Below the pieces are notes generated by a model that was not told where the DNA came from, did no database searches, and saw nothing but the letters and a program-made list of their open reading frames with translations. A program made the translations under genes and the position numbers. Positions 1 through 10,145 of a stretch of DNA of 64,000 bases are shown in pieces. Within the stretch, counting starts at the first letter, position 1. The number at the start of each line of letters is the position of its first letter. The stretch is from Alistipes sp. (GTDB taxonomy: Bacteria > Bacteroidota > Bacteroidia > Bacteroidales > Rikenellaceae), in contig JAGBWD010000024.1 in the NCBI GenBank assembly GCA_017629985.1, positions 62,001 through 126,000 of the forward strand, given 5' to 3'.

Positions 1-1168
1 AGCATGCTGCAGTATAGTCTGGCGACATAGCCGATACAGAGATGTTTTTGTAGTATGCGCTAGGGTATCCTGGGACATCTGATCCCTCGTTGCCGGCAGC
101 AAATATCGAAAGACCTCCATCCATGACGCCCTCAAGTTTAGCGTTCTTCTCAAAGTAGTCGATAGCATCCTGAAGTACTCCATCATAAAGCTTATACTCG
201 CTATCACCACTATATGCTCCCGATTTATAGGCCCATGAGTTGTTTGTCAATATAGCGCCGTTGTCTGCAGCATATTGGAAGGCTCTAGCTATCTCACGGC
301 TGTAGCAGCTCTCGTTGTTCTCAAAAATCTGCAACGACATGAGGCGTACACCATCACCATTTCCCGTGCCACCTGCGATACCCGACACGGCGTAGTTATT
401 ATTATTTACAGCAGAGATGGTTCCTGCTACATGTGTGCCATGCTCATCGGCGGTGATAGTGCCATTGTCTCTATAGAAGTTGTAACCATGGATATCGTCA
501 ATATATCCGTTGTTGTCATCATCCACGCCAGGAGTACCACTCTTTTCAGCCTCATTTACCCATAGGTTATCCGCCAAGTCGGGATGGTTGGTCATGATAC
601 CTCCATCTATCACAGCTACAATGACGCGATTGTCACCTGCGGTATACTTCCATGCGTTGAAGAGGTTGATATCTGCACCAGGCACACACTCCTCATACTG
701 CTCCCCACCTAATAAACCATCATTGTTATAGTGCCACTGATAGGGAAGCTCTGGGTCGTTGAATGGAAAATCTGTGGAGCGTGTAGCCTCGGGGCGTGAT
801 TGAGGAGCCTCCATGCGCTGTGCCACAATAGGGTCGATGCGATGGCTATACTCTATAACCGCGACACCGTCCATTGCGGCAATCTCCTCGGCCTTTGATG
901 CGAGGTCTACATCATTAGCAAAACGCACTATAAACCATCTATCCAAGGTGCTGTCGCTATGCTTGAAGAGTGCCTTAACCTCTGCACCCTCCACCTCGAG
1001 TATACTATCAGCATCCTTCACCTTAACTAGGAGTGTGCTAGGCTCTGCCTCCTCTATGCTACCTACAATCTTTGCGGGGGTATTAACTTTTGAGCCACTC
1101 TCCAAATTCTCCTTGACGCAGGCACCAAGGAGAAGAAGTGAGAGTGAGAGTGTTATAATCCTGTTCAT
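1..1168 (-). CDS. Secreted S8 (subtilisin-like) serine protease lipoprotein, 3' part outside window
   Basis: This is the first 389 codons of a secreted serine endopeptidase; the gene continues past the left edge. It begins with a lipoprotein signal peptide ending LLLLGAC (Cys17), followed by an inhibitor-like prodomain (about residues 35-110). The peptidase domain then shows the catalytic Asp in VIDGGI (Asp188), the catalytic His in EHGTHVAGT (His243), the NNSW segment and the oxyanion-type Asn in AAGNEG. The catalytic Ser (GTS motif) would lie beyond the edge, so activity cannot be confirmed here. It starts 10 bp after galM ends and may be the last gene of the gltX-galM transcript. The family assignment is firm; the substrate is unknown. 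Confidence 0.9.
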   Translation of the reverse strand, partial: MNRIITLSLSLLLLGACVKENLESGSKVNTPAKIVGSIEEAEPSTLLVKVKDADSILEVEGAEVKALFKHSDSTLDRWFIVRFANDVDLASKAEEIAAMDGVAVIEYSHRIDPIVAQRMEAPQSRPEATRSTDFPFNDPELPYQWHYNNDGLLGGEQYEECVPGADINLFNAWKYTAGDNRVIVAVIDGGIMTNHPDLADNLWVNEAEKSGTPGVDDDNNGYIDDIHGYNFYRDNGTITADEHGTHVAGTISAVNNNNYAVSGIAGGTGNGDGVRLMSLQIFENNESCYSREIARAFQYAADNGAILTNNSWAYKSGAYSGDSEYKLYDGVLQDAIDYFEKNAKLEGVMDGGLSIFAAGNEGSDVPGYPSAYYKNISVSAMSPDYTAAC

Positions 1169-1178
1169 ATTCAATGTA

Positions 1179-2234
1179 TTAGAATGTACCAAGTTTAAAG
1201 ACTATCTTGTTGCAATAAAGCTCCTCGGCCTTAAGCTCGATGGATGGGAATGCTGGATGGTTTACAGCATCGCTGTATCCCTGACACTCCACCGCCACAC
1301 CAGCATAGTCATCGTAGTACTTATCGGACTTTGTAAGTGGGCATCCTCCAGCAAGCCAGTTACCCGTGTAGAGTACTGCTGCAGGCTGTGATGAGAGTAT
1401 TGTCACCCTGCGGCCCGACTTATGAGAGCGTAGCTCACCCACCTCCTGAAGGATATTCTTCGTCCAGCCATCAACAGCAAAGCAGTGGTCGTAGCCATGG
1501 TAGGTGCGTATATTGTTGAACTCCGACTCTATATCATCGCCAAATCTGCGCCATGAGGTGAAGTCTAGAGCCGTACCCTTAACATCAAGGAGTTTGCCTG
1601 TAGGAATCTGCACGCTATCCATCTCCAACACCTGTGAGCAGTTGAGGCGTAGCTCGTGGTCTAGGATTGTGGTACCAGATGCCTCACCATCAAGGTTCCA
1701 ATATAGGTGGTTCGTGAGGTTTACAACAGTAGTTTTGTTACTCTTCGCAAGGTATGTAATCTCGAGGTTATTCTCATCGTCAAAGTCGTATACTGCCTCC
1801 ACGACAAGCTCTCCGGGGTAGCCCTGCTCCATATCCTCGGCGATGTAGGAGAATACCACGCGGTTAGTCTCCACGCGACCCTCCCAGTAGCGGTTTGCAA
1901 AGCCCTTTGAGCCACCGTGAAGGTGGTTAGGGCCATTGTTTACTTCGAGGCGGTACTCTACACCCTCAATCACCATCTTGCCACGTGCTATGCGGCCAGC
2001 CACACGGCCTACAGACTTGCCACTTGCTGCGCCATCGCCGATGTAGCTCAAGGGATCTTTATATCCTAGTGCAACATCCTCGATGTTACCATTGCGGTCC
2101 GCAAACTTAACGCTTACGATGGATGCTCCGATGTTGCAAAGCTGCACCTCCGAGCCACGGCTATTGCGCATGGTGTAGAGGATGATGCCCTCACCCTCGG
2201 GTGTAGAACCCCAAATATGTTGTAGTATCTCCAT
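1179..2234 (-). CDS. galM: Aldose 1-epimerase (galactose mutarotase)
   Basis: This enzyme interconverts the alpha and beta anomers of galactose or glucose, feeding the Leloir pathway. The 351-residue length is normal for the family. Visible active-site signatures are NHLHGG (His104/His106), the NLTNHLYW block with the catalytic His176, and the catalytic Glu316 in AVECQGYSDAVNHP. No signal peptide is visible, so it is probably cytoplasmic. Its ATG overlaps the last base of the gltX stop codon (TAATG), which points to translational coupling. No other galactose gene lies in the window, so it may serve general sugar metabolism. Confidence 0.93.
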   Translation of the reverse strand: MEILQHIWGSTPEGEGIILYTMRNSRGSEVQLCNIGASIVSVKFADRNGNIEDVALGYKDPLSYIGDGAASGKSVGRVAGRIARGKMVIEGVEYRLEVNNGPNHLHGGSKGFANRYWEGRVETNRVVFSYIAEDMEQGYPGELVVEAVYDFDDENNLEITYLAKSNKTTVVNLTNHLYWNLDGEASGTTILDHELRLNCSQVLEMDSVQIPTGKLLDVKGTALDFTSWRRFGDDIESEFNNIRTYHGYDHCFAVDGWTKNILQEVGELRSHKSGRRVTILSSQPAAVLYTGNWLAGGCPLTKSDKYYDDYAGVAVECQGYSDAVNHPAFPSIELKAEELYCNKIVFKLGTF

Positions 2235-3766
2235 TACTCCATAGGTTTAAGGTTCGCAATAATAGCGTCTATACGCTTCAAGGTCTCCTCCTTGCCGAGG
2301 AACTCTGTAACGTCAAACATGCCAGGACCCTTACCTGCACCCACCAACGCCAGACGCAAAGTATTCATCACCTGACCAAGGCCAAGCTCTCGCTTCTCTA
2401 TCCATGCACGTACCACGGACTCGGTATTCTCCTTCGAGAAGTCATCTATAGCCTCCAATACGCCACGAAGCTCCTTGAGCATTGTAGGATTGTCGCCCTT
2501 CCACTGCTTCTTTGCAAGCTTCTCCTCATACTCTGCAGGAGCTACGAAGAAGAACGATGTCAAGTCCCACATATCTGTTGTGAGGGTCATACGCTCCTTC
2601 ATAATCTCCGCAGCCTTTCCTGCACGCTCATCCGATACCTCGATGCCATTAGCCTTCAAGATAGGCTGCATGAGTGGCGCAAACTCCTCGGCAGTGAGAG
2701 AGTGCATATACTGTGCGTTAAACCACTTTGCCTTGTCGGGCTGGAAACGTGCGCCAGCCTTCGACACGCGGTCTAGAGAGAAGGCATCTATAAGCTCCTG
2801 CATAGAGAATATCTCCTGCTCGGTACCTGGGTTCCAGCCTAGGAGTGACAACATGTTGATAAATGCGCCAGGGAGGTAGCCATCCTCGCGGTAGCCACGT
2901 GCTGTCTCGCCTGTAGGTGATGTCCAAAATAGTGGAAATACAGGGAAGCCCATCTTATCGCCATCACGCTTCGAGAGCTTGCCACTTCCTGTAGGCTTTA
3001 GGAGTAGTGGGAGGTGTGCAAACTCTGGCTGTGTATCTGTCCAGCCAAATGCGCGATAGAGTAGGTAGTGCAGAGGTAGTGATGGTAGCCACTCCTCACC
3101 ACGAATAACGTGAGAAACCTCCATGAGGTGGTCATCAACGATATTTGCGAGGTGATATGTTGGTAGTGCATCGGCAGATTTATATAGCACCTTATCGTCA
3201 AGAGTAGAGGTGTTCATCTCCACATGACCGCGGATGAGGTCATCCATCTTTACAACCTCATTCTCGGGCATCTTGAAGCGTACTACCCACTGGTCGCCAC
3301 GTGCTATGCGCTCCTCTACCTCCTCCTTTGATAGGCGAAGTGATGTTGTTAGCTGCTCACGAACCTCGTAGTTGTATGCGAAGGTCTTGCCTGCAGCCTC
3401 TGCCTCGGCACGTAGCTTATCCAACTCCTCGGGGGTGTCAAAGGCGTAATATGCCCAGCCGGCATCTATAAGCTGCTTGGCATACTGCAAGTATATCTCC
3501 TTACGCTCGCTCTGACGATATGGTGCATGTGGGCCTCCGAAGCCTACACCCTCGTCAATCTCGATGCCGCACCACTTCAACGACTCGATGATATACTCCT
3601 CGGCACCTGGAACAAAACGCTGTGAGTCAGTATCCTCGATGCGGAGAATCATCTTACCGCCATGACGGCGGGCAAAAAGGTAGTTATAAAGTGCTGTGCG
3701 TACACCGCCAATATGTAGTGGGCCTGTTGGACTAGGCGCAAAACGTACTCTTACTTCACGTTTCAT
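2234..3766 (-). CDS. gltX: Glutamyl-tRNA synthetase
   Basis: GltX charges tRNA-Glu with glutamate in the cytoplasm. The 510-residue protein is a full-length class I synthetase. The HIGH-type motif reads HIGG (residues 18-21, inside [13 protein letters not shown]), and the KMSKS-type loop reads KLSKRDGDK near residue 265. The C-terminal third matches the anticodon-binding helical domain. It lies 28 bp after the SIMPL-domain gene and overlaps galM by one base. In a bacterium without glutaminyl-tRNA synthetase it could be non-discriminating; that cannot be judged from this window. Confidence 0.97.
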   Translation of the reverse strand: MKREVRVRFAPSPTGPLHIGGVRTALYNYLFARRHGGKMILRIEDTDSQRFVPGAEEYIIESLKWCGIEIDEGVGFGGPHAPYRQSERKEIYLQYAKQLIDAGWAYYAFDTPEELDKLRAEAEAAGKTFAYNYEVREQLTTSLRLSKEEVEERIARGDQWVVRFKMPENEVVKMDDLIRGHVEMNTSTLDDKVLYKSADALPTYHLANIVDDHLMEVSHVIRGEEWLPSLPLHYLLYRAFGWTDTQPEFAHLPLLLKPTGSGKLSKRDGDKMGFPVFPLFWTSPTGETARGYREDGYLPGAFINMLSLLGWNPGTEQEIFSMQELIDAFSLDRVSKAGARFQPDKAKWFNAQYMHSLTAEEFAPLMQPILKANGIEVSDERAGKAAEIMKERMTLTTDMWDLTSFFFVAPAEYEEKLAKKQWKGDNPTMLKELRGVLEAIDDFSKENTESVVRAWIEKRELGLGQVMNTLRLALVGAGKGPGMFDVTEFLGKEETLKRIDAIIANLKPME

Positions 3767-3794
3767 AATATATCAAATTTTAAGGTTTCAAAAA

Positions 3795-4538
3795 TTATTT
3801 AGCTTTATGCTTAATCTTATACTCGGCACGTACCGTAACACGAGCCTTCTTGTCGCGTGACGAGATGTTGAATGAGCCTCCTGCAGAGAACTCCTCATCG
3901 CCTGTAGCTGCGGTAATCTGGAATACTCCTGCGCGAGACATGGCGAGGTTGCCTAGCTCGGCACCAGAGTTCTCGGCGATGTTCTTGGCGCGCTCATGAG
4001 CATCTGCGGCAGCAGCAGAGATAAGGTCTAGCTTAACGCTCTCAAGGTTAGAGTAGTAGTACTCTGGGTTATTAACCTCGATGGAGATGCCATGAGCAAG
4101 GAGTGATGGTAGCTCACGTGCAGCATTCTCCACAGCAGCCACATCGTTAGACTCCACGGTGAAGCTCTGTGATAGCCTGTAGCCCGCAAAACGTGAGCCG
4201 ATGTAGTCACCATTTTGGTATACCGACTCCGAAAGCTTGTACGTAGATGGCATGTGGAATGTTATAGTCTCCTCTGCAACGCCATTTTTTGTGAGTAGAT
4301 TTAGGACAGCGCTACGACTCTTCTCAAGTTCGCGATATCCCTCGGCAGCATCCATATTCTCGGTCTCGATGGTGCCGTTGATGACGATGATGTCGGATGA
4401 AAACTCTCTCTCTCCAAGACCTGTTACCGTGATGGTTCCTGTCAGTGAACGCGCACGCTGTGTGTAGGCCGATGCCAAGACCATGGCCGAGAGGACTACG
4501 GCCGAGGCGATGATGATATATTTCCAAAGATTATTCAT
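3795..4538 (-). CDS. SIMPL domain-containing protein (DUF541)
   Basis: This 247-residue protein has an N-terminal membrane anchor or uncleaved signal (about residues 6-25) followed by a SIMPL/DUF541 domain, recognisable from the start TGTITVTGLGEREFSSD and the alternating beta/helix pattern up to the basic C-terminus. SIMPL proteins form periplasmic oligomers and have been linked to stress tolerance and adhesion, but a molecular function is not settled. It sits between ychF (45 bp gap) and gltX (28 bp gap), probably in one transcript. No specific role can be read from these neighbours. Confidence 0.85.
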   Translation of the reverse strand: MNNLWKYIIIASAVVLSAMVLASAYTQRARSLTGTITVTGLGEREFSSDIIVINGTIETENMDAAEGYRELEKSRSAVLNLLTKNGVAEETITFHMPSTYKLSESVYQNGDYIGSRFAGYRLSQSFTVESNDVAAVENAARELPSLLAHGISIEVNNPEYYYSNLESVKLDLISAAAADAHERAKNIAENSGAELGNLAMSRAGVFQITAATGDEEFSAGGSFNISSRDKKARVTVRAEYKIKHKAK

Positions 4539-4583
4539 ATCTAAACTCTCCTTCTACAAGTTAATAGGTTAATTGATGCAGTG

Positions 4584-5681
4584 TTATACGTTGAAGAGGA
4601 AGTGCATGATGTCTCCATCCTCCACAACATACTCCTTACCCTCGATGCCAATTTTACCCACCTCGCGGCAAGCACGCTCCGAGCCTAACTCCACATAATC
4701 GGCATACTTGATAACCTCGGCACGGATGAAACCACGCTCAAAGTCTGTGTGAATGATACCTGCAGTCTCTGGAGCCTTCATGCCACGGCGGAATGTCCAA
4801 GCACGGCTCTCATCAGCTCCTGTGGTGAAGAATGTCTGGAGGTCGAGAAGGCGGTATGCTGCCTTGATAAGACGGCTAACACCCGACTCCTTAAGTCCCA
4901 TATCCTCGAGGAATAGCTGTCGCTCCTCGTATGTCTCAAGCTCTGCAATATCTGCCTCGGCTGATGCGGCTACGATGAGCATCTCGGCATGCTCCGAGGC
5001 GATAGCAGCCTTAACGGCCTCGGTGTGGGCGTTGCCTGTGAGTGCGGCACTCTCATCCACATTACAAACGTATAGAACAGGCTTATCGGTAAGAAGGTTT
5101 AGGTCGTAGACGCTCTTACGCTCCTCGGCAGTAAGCTCCACGGTGCGTGCCGAGAGTCCCTGCTCCAAGGCCTCCTTGTAGCGACAAAGGATATCATACT
5201 GACGCTTCGCAAGCTTATCGCCTGCTACGGCCTGCTTCTGGCACTTGCCGATACGGTTCTCGATAGTCTCAAGGTCCTTGAGCTGAAGCTCGGTGTCGAT
5301 GATGCCCTTATCGCGCACAGGGTCTACAGTGCCGTCTACGTGGGTGATATTCTCATTTTCGAAGCAGCGCAACACATGGATAATAGCATTTGTGTTACGG
5401 ATATTTGCGAGGAACTTATTTCCAAGACCTTCACCCTTTGAGGCACCCTTCACCAAACCTGCGATATCGACAATCTCGATTGTGGTAGGCACAACACGCT
5501 TTGGATTATCAATCTCCACGAGCTTTGTAAGACGCTCATCAGGTACTGTGATGACACCTACGTTAGGCTCGATGGTGCAAAAAGGGAAGTTTGCAGCCTG
5601 CGCACGTGCATTTGATAGACAGTTAAATAGTGTAGACTTTCCCACGTTAGGGAGTCCTACAATTCCACATTGTAAAGCCAT
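4584..5681 (-). CDS. ychF: Ribosome-binding ATPase YchF (Obg-like)
   Basis: YchF is an Obg-family P-loop NTPase that prefers ATP and binds ribosomes. The 365-residue length is typical. The P-loop is GLPNVGKST near the N-terminus, switch II/G3 is VDIAGLVKGASKGEGLG, and the C-terminus is a TGS domain (FFTTGADESRAWTFRRG to the end, with ADYVELGSE). The nucleotide-specificity position reads CNVDE, not the NKxD of GTPases, which fits ATP preference. It follows the ClC gene by 90 bp. Confidence 0.97.
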   Translation of the reverse strand: MALQCGIVGLPNVGKSTLFNCLSNARAQAANFPFCTIEPNVGVITVPDERLTKLVEIDNPKRVVPTTIEIVDIAGLVKGASKGEGLGNKFLANIRNTNAIIHVLRCFENENITHVDGTVDPVRDKGIIDTELQLKDLETIENRIGKCQKQAVAGDKLAKRQYDILCRYKEALEQGLSARTVELTAEERKSVYDLNLLTDKPVLYVCNVDESAALTGNAHTEAVKAAIASEHAEMLIVAASAEADIAELETYEERQLFLEDMGLKESGVSRLIKAAYRLLDLQTFFTTGADESRAWTFRRGMKAPETAGIIHTDFERGFIRAEVIKYADYVELGSERACREVGKIGIEGKEYVVEDGDIMHFLFNV

Positions 5682-5771
5682 AAGTTATATCTGTTTTTAT
5701 TGTTTTTCTTTTTTTTGTTGCTCCCCACCTCCCTATTATGCAGTTGAGGTGCGGCGGGGAGATTCTCAATA

Positions 5772-7571
5772 TTAATCTGCCTGCGATACATTTACCAGCG
5801 CCTCGCGGTAGGCATTTAGAATCTGTGACTTGGCGATGAATCCCAGGTAGTGGTTCTCCTTATCTACCACCGGGAGCATCCATGTATTGCTCTGCTCGAA
5901 GCGTGGCATGATGCTCTGAATCATCTCATGCTCGAGAATCTTATCGGGTGGCTGAATCATGTAGTGCATAATCGACTTGCCCCACTTGTCGCGGTCAAAC
6001 ATGTCGTGACGCAGGTCGTCAAGCTGCACAACGCCAAGAAGCTTACCTTCGTTATCTACCACAGGGAAGATGTTACGGCGAGCATTAGAGATGATGTTTA
6101 CAACATCTCCGAGTGTTATGGACTCTCTCAAACGTATAAAGTCGGTCTCCATAAGCTGGTCGAGGCGTAGGAATACAAATGCCGAAGAGTCCTTGTCGTG
6201 TGTGAGTAGCTCTCCACGCATGCGAAGCTGCTTGGTGTAGATAGAGTCGCGGTCTAGACCATAGTTTACGGCAAACGAGATACACGACACAATCATAAGT
6301 GGAATGAACAGACCGTAGCCATTAGATAGCTCTGCGATAAGGAATATGGCCGTTAGCGGAGCCTTCATAACTCCCGACATCACACCTGCCATGCCTGCCA
6401 AGGTGAATGAGGTGATGGATATCTCCCAGCCAAATACCGCACGACAGATAACCGCTAGTGATGCTCCTGCAAAGGCACCCACAAAGAGCGAGGGTGCAAA
6501 GGTACCACCCACACCACCTGCAGCATTTGTCGTAGCCATGGCTACAACCTTGAAGAGCATGATGGCGATAAGGTATATGATGAGGAACCAATCTGCATCA
6601 CTAAAGGTGTAGAAGAGGGTGTTGTTAAATAGCTCCGAGGTCTCGCCATTCATAAGCGAGCTAAAGCTACCATGTCCCTCACCGTAAAGTGGTGGGAAGA
6701 TAAATATCAGGATGCCGAGTGATAGGCCAGCGTAGAGCCACTTACGCCACTGCTCGGTGATAGAGTTGTAGAAGCCTCCGACCTTGGAGTTTACCGAGGT
6801 GAAGTAGTATGCCATAACACCACAGAAGCATCCCAAAAGTGCAAAGAGTGGGATTTGTACAACCTGAAACATGTCGCTCTCGGTGAGTGATACCGAGTAT
6901 ATCGGCGAGAATCCGTGCAACGACAGCGAGATGATTGTCGCGGTCATGGATGCCATGAGTAGGGGTATAATAGACTTGGATGTGATGTCGAGCATCAGAA
7001 TCTCAAGTACGAATACCACACCCGTAATAGGGGCCTTAAAGACTGCGGCAACAGCGGCACCAGCACCACAACAAAGAAGCAGTGTGATGTTCTTGTAGTT
7101 TAGGCGTGCTAGCTTGCCTATGTTTGAGCCTATGGCAGCTCCCGTAAGTACGATAGGTGCCTCGGGACCAACGGAACCACCAAAGCCGATAGTCGTAGCA
7201 CCACCCACGATGGATGTCCAGCAGTTATGACCCTTGATGCGCGAGTCGGTACGCGACATGGCATATAGCACACGTGTAACGCCCTCCGAGATTCCATCCT
7301 TTACGATATACTTCACAAAGAGTGTGGCAAGGATGATACCTATGGCAGGGTATACGAGGTAGAGCCACTGCGCCTGGTCGGCAGGAGTCCACGAAGTCAG
7401 AAGGTGGGTGATAGCGTGTAGAAGCGTATTGAAGATGAAGGCTCCCACACCAGCGCACAGACCAACGATGATGGCAAGGATGGCCATCGACTGTGTGTCC
7501 GACAGGCGGTTTGATAGGGCTAGGTATACTTGGTATATACGCTCCTTGATATTTTGATTTATTTTTATCAT
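5772..7571 (-). CDS. ClC-family chloride channel/transporter with C-terminal CBS pair
   Basis: This 599-residue inner-membrane protein belongs to the ClC family of chloride channels and H+/Cl- antiporters. The sequence shows about ten hydrophobic segments between residues 25 and 430, the selectivity-filter block GGSVGPEAPIV (the GxEGP-type motif with A after the Glu) and the GAGAAVAAVFKAPITG block. Residues 460-590 form two CBS domains that usually bind adenine nucleotides and gate transport. The presence of the gating-type Glu in GPEAP suggests an exchanger-like pore, but ion specificity and mode are inferred. It lies 111 bp downstream of trpS. Confidence 0.92.
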   Translation of the reverse strand: MIKINQNIKERIYQVYLALSNRLSDTQSMAILAIIVGLCAGVGAFIFNTLLHAITHLLTSWTPADQAQWLYLVYPAIGIILATLFVKYIVKDGISEGVTRVLYAMSRTDSRIKGHNCWTSIVGGATTIGFGGSVGPEAPIVLTGAAIGSNIGKLARLNYKNITLLLCCGAGAAVAAVFKAPITGVVFVLEILMLDITSKSIIPLLMASMTATIISLSLHGFSPIYSVSLTESDMFQVVQIPLFALLGCFCGVMAYYFTSVNSKVGGFYNSITEQWRKWLYAGLSLGILIFIFPPLYGEGHGSFSSLMNGETSELFNNTLFYTFSDADWFLIIYLIAIMLFKVVAMATTNAAGGVGGTFAPSLFVGAFAGASLAVICRAVFGWEISITSFTLAGMAGVMSGVMKAPLTAIFLIAELSNGYGLFIPLMIVSCISFAVNYGLDRDSIYTKQLRMRGELLTHDKDSSAFVFLRLDQLMETDFIRLRESITLGDVVNIISNARRNIFPVVDNEGKLLGVVQLDDLRHDMFDRDKWGKSIMHYMIQPPDKILEHEMIQSIMPRFEQSNTWMLPVVDKENHYLGFIAKSQILNAYREALVNVSQAD

Positions 7572-7682
7572 CTGTAGGGTTGTAGTAAACGTTGAGAAAC
7601 TTCTACAAATTCAAATTGCCTTTTGTGTATGCCCTCTCTGCATAGATTTATGACCTATACAGCTTATAGCGAATGTCGCTAA

Positions 7683-8813
7683 TTAGGCATTCTTGGCACG
7701 AAACTCCGCTGCCTGACGCTCTATAAGCTCGCGATCCTCAAAGTAGTTGATGCGCATAGCACGGCGTACATCACCTAGAGTCTCTGCAGCTGCGGCACGT
7801 GCCTCCTCCGAGCCACGGCGTAGAATCTCGTAAACCTCCTCGATATGCTGCTCGTAGTACTTTCTACGCTCACGGATAGGGGTCAATAGCTCCTCAAGCA
7901 CTGCGATAAGCAACTTCTTGCACTTAACGTCACCGAGGCCACCACGGCGATAGTGATCCTTCAAAGCATCGAGGTTCTCATACTCTGGAAGGTATCTCTC
8001 GAAGTGTTCGGGACGTGAGAAGGCATCGAGGTATGTGAATACGCAGTTGCCCTCTACCTTACCTGGGTCGGTAACCTTGAGGTGATCAGGGTCGGTATAC
8101 ATGCTCATAACCTTTTTCTTGATATCCTCGGCGCTATCCGAAAGGTATATGCAGTTGCCTAGGGATTTAGACATCTTCGCCTTGCCATCGATACCTGGAA
8201 GACGCAAGCATGCAGAGTTTGTAGGCAACATAATCTCTGGTTCAACAAGGGTCTCACCATATACGGAGTTAAACTTGTGTACTATCTCGCGAGTCTGCTC
8301 AATCATAGGCTCCTGGTCGGCACCTACAGGAACTGTTGTGGCTCTGAAGGCTGTGATGTCCGAAGCCTGTGAGATAGGGTATGTGAAGAAGCCCACGGGA
8401 GTACCCTTACGCTGCTGGTTCTCCTCCTCGTTGTTGTTCTCGGCAAAACCACGCATCTGAATCTCCGCCTTCACGGTAGGGTTACGCTGTAGGCGCTGCA
8501 CGGTGACAAGATTCATGTAGTAGAACGCCAACTCTGTCAATTCCGTAACATACGACTGTATGAAGATGGTAGATTTGCTTGGGTCTATGCCACATGAGAG
8601 GTAGTCTAGTGCCACCTCAATAATGTTCTCACGAACCTTATCGGGATTATCAGCATTGTCGGTGAGTGCCTGGGCATCGGCAATCATGATAAATATTTTG
8701 TCGTAAAGTCCTGAATTTTGTAGCTCTACGCGGCGGCTCAATGAGCCTACGAAATGTCCTAAATGGAGCTTGCCCGTTGGGCGGTCGCCAGTAAGTATAA
8801 TCTTCTTTCCCAT
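7683..8813 (-). CDS. trpS: Tryptophanyl-tRNA synthetase
   Basis: TrpS charges tRNA-Trp. The class I signatures are [12 protein letters not shown] (HIGH-type, residues about 14-25) and KMSKSLGN. The chosen start is the ATG at 8813 ([15 protein letters not shown]), giving 376 residues. A longer frame opens at 8900, but its 29 extra residues look non-coding and would cover the TATTTTTG promoter element at 8878-8885. The gene is divergent from oxyR and heads a minus-strand run of housekeeping genes. Confidence 0.96.
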   Translation of the reverse strand: MGKKIILTGDRPTGKLHLGHFVGSLSRRVELQNSGLYDKIFIMIADAQALTDNADNPDKVRENIIEVALDYLSCGIDPSKSTIFIQSYVTELTELAFYYMNLVTVQRLQRNPTVKAEIQMRGFAENNNEEENQQRKGTPVGFFTYPISQASDITAFRATTVPVGADQEPMIEQTREIVHKFNSVYGETLVEPEIMLPTNSACLRLPGIDGKAKMSKSLGNCIYLSDSAEDIKKKVMSMYTDPDHLKVTDPGKVEGNCVFTYLDAFSRPEHFERYLPEYENLDALKDHYRRGGLGDVKCKKLLIAVLEELLTPIRERRKYYEQHIEEVYEILRRGSEEARAAAAETLGDVRRAMRINYFEDRELIERQAAEFRAKNA

Positions 8814-8877
8814 TGTAAAAGTGTTTTTTCGGTTGTTATTCCACGAGGCACACTTATATAAATACGCTCGTAGGCGA

Positions 8878-8885
8878 CAAAAATA
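8878..8885 (-). promoter_or_regulatory. Candidate promoter -7 element of trpS
   Basis: Reading the minus strand, TATTTTTG matches the Bacteroidota TAnnTTTG -7 consensus, 65 bp before the trpS start. No TTG stands at the usual -33 distance, so this is only moderately supported. Confidence 0.45.
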
Positions 8886-8938
8886 AGAAAATTTTGGCAA
8901 ATTTACTAAAGTAAAGTGGTGTTTATAGATTTTTTTTA

Positions 8939-8946
8939 TAACTTTG
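8939..8946 (+). promoter_or_regulatory. Candidate promoter -7 element of oxyR
   Basis: TAACTTTG matches TAnnTTTG and lies 31 bp before the oxyR ATG at 8978. It is back to back with the trpS promoter element, so the 164-bp gap is a divergent control region where OxyR could regulate itself. Confidence 0.6.
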
Positions 8947-8977
8947 CATTAACAGAGTGTGTAAAACTTATACTATT

Positions 8978-9877
8978 ATGACAATAATCCAACTTGAATA
9001 TCTCTTGGCTGTAGCTAATTGTGGTAGTTTTTCGATGGCTGCAGAGCATTGTTTTGTCACCCAGCCATCGCTGTCTATGCAGATTAAGGCTCTCGAGGAT
9101 GAGCTTGGCGTGGTGCTTCTCGACCGTACCAAGAAACCAATTATTCCTACTGCTGTGGGAGAGGTGGTTTTGGAGAATGCGCGCCAGGCGTTGCGCTCCT
9201 ATAACTACATCCGTGAGTCGGTTGCGGAGATGCGTGGTGAGACTGCGGGAAAGATGCGTCTGGGAGTCATTCCGACCATCGCGCCATACCTCCTTCATAA
9301 GTTTATCCCTACCTTCATAAAGGAGTATCCAAAGGTGGAGTTGGAGATTCACGAGATGGTTACTGCAGATATAATCGAGGCCCTAAAAACTGACCGTATA
9401 GATGCGGCTCTTGTAGCCTCGGGAACGTGTGGTGATGGTATCACCGAACACGATCTTTTTAGTGACCATTTTTACGCCTACGTGTCGCCCTCACATTCAC
9501 TCTTCGAGCGTTCGAATATTCGTATAGAAGATATTGATTTTAAAGACCTTATACTATTGAGTAGGGGTAACTGTATGCGTGACCAGATATTTGAATTGTG
9601 TCAGGCTGCACACGAGATTCCATCCCATTTTTACTTTGAATCTGGCTCGCTCGATACGCTGATGAGAATGGTCGATTGTACCTCGTGTATGACCATTATT
9701 CCAGAGATGGCATTGGAGTTTATTCCGCTCTCTCGCCGCAACCGTGTGAAGACTATTGCCAAGGGTGCTACATCGCGCCGTGTGGCCTTGGCGGTGAGTA
9801 GAACGTACGTTAAGTTGTCCATAGTCGAGGCGTTGTGTGAGACCATCATGAAGTGTGTGAAGCAGGATCCTGTATAG
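8978..9877 (+). CDS. oxyR: Hydrogen-peroxide-sensing LysR-type regulator OxyR
   Basis: This 299-residue LysR-type regulator has an N-terminal winged helix-turn-helix (MTIIQLEYLLAVANCGSFS, SLSMQIKALEDELG) and a C-terminal sensing domain. Starting from the ATG at 8978, the redox pair falls exactly at Cys199 and Cys208 in GNCMRDQIFELC, the same spacing and numbering as E. coli OxyR (GHCLRDQAMGFC). A slightly longer frame begins at 8957 but adds seven residues upstream of the family's usual start. The ahpC-ahpF operon at 20553-22758 is an obvious candidate target. A hairpin at 9956-9988 may end the transcript. Confidence 0.94.
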   Translation: MTIIQLEYLLAVANCGSFSMAAEHCFVTQPSLSMQIKALEDELGVVLLDRTKKPIIPTAVGEVVLENARQALRSYNYIRESVAEMRGETAGKMRLGVIPTIAPYLLHKFIPTFIKEYPKVELEIHEMVTADIIEALKTDRIDAALVASGTCGDGITEHDLFSDHFYAYVSPSHSLFERSNIRIEDIDFKDLILLSRGNCMRDQIFELCQAAHEIPSHFYFESGSLDTLMRMVDCTSCMTIIPEMALEFIPLSRRNRVKTIAKGATSRRVALAVSRTYVKLSIVEALCETIMKCVKQDPV

Positions 9878-9955
9878 TTGATTTTGGTTAATATTGGGTG
9901 TATTTGAGGTAGTCCCTACACTGTCGTTTCAATATTTAGTTGCTCCTTAAACATT

Positions 9956-9988
9956 AATCATCCTTGGGTGTTTGTCTCGAGGATGATT
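9956..9988 (+). terminator. Candidate terminator after oxyR
   Basis: Inverted arms AATCATCCT (9956-9964) and AGGATGATT (9980-9988) form a 9-bp stem, followed by a T-rich stretch containing a run of seven Ts after 10008. It sits 79 bp after the oxyR stop. Confidence 0.55.
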
Positions 9989-10028
9989 ATTTCTATTGCT
10001 ATTTATTTCTTTTTTTGTGAATTTTTAC

Positions 10029-10036
10029 TATCTTTG
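10029..10036 (+). promoter_or_regulatory. Promoter -7 element of the rsfS-ftsH operon
   Basis: TATCTTTG is a perfect TAnnTTTG element 109 bp before the rsfS ATG. The -33 region is T-rich without a clear TTG at 19 bp. It is the only good promoter seen before the whole run up to 15567. Confidence 0.65.
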
Positions 10037-10145
10037 CGAAGATATTGTATAACGTAGTACGCTACGCGCGTGTATAAGTGTTTGGCTGTCGGCGTTATTT
10101 AGGAGTGAAACAAACGATAAAAACTTTGATTATAAGAGAATTATT

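Noticed and set aside
5700..5771. Possible terminator after the ClC gene (CTCCCC...GGGGAG)
   Set aside because: The stem is imperfect and neither strand has a T-run after it, so I did not annotate it.
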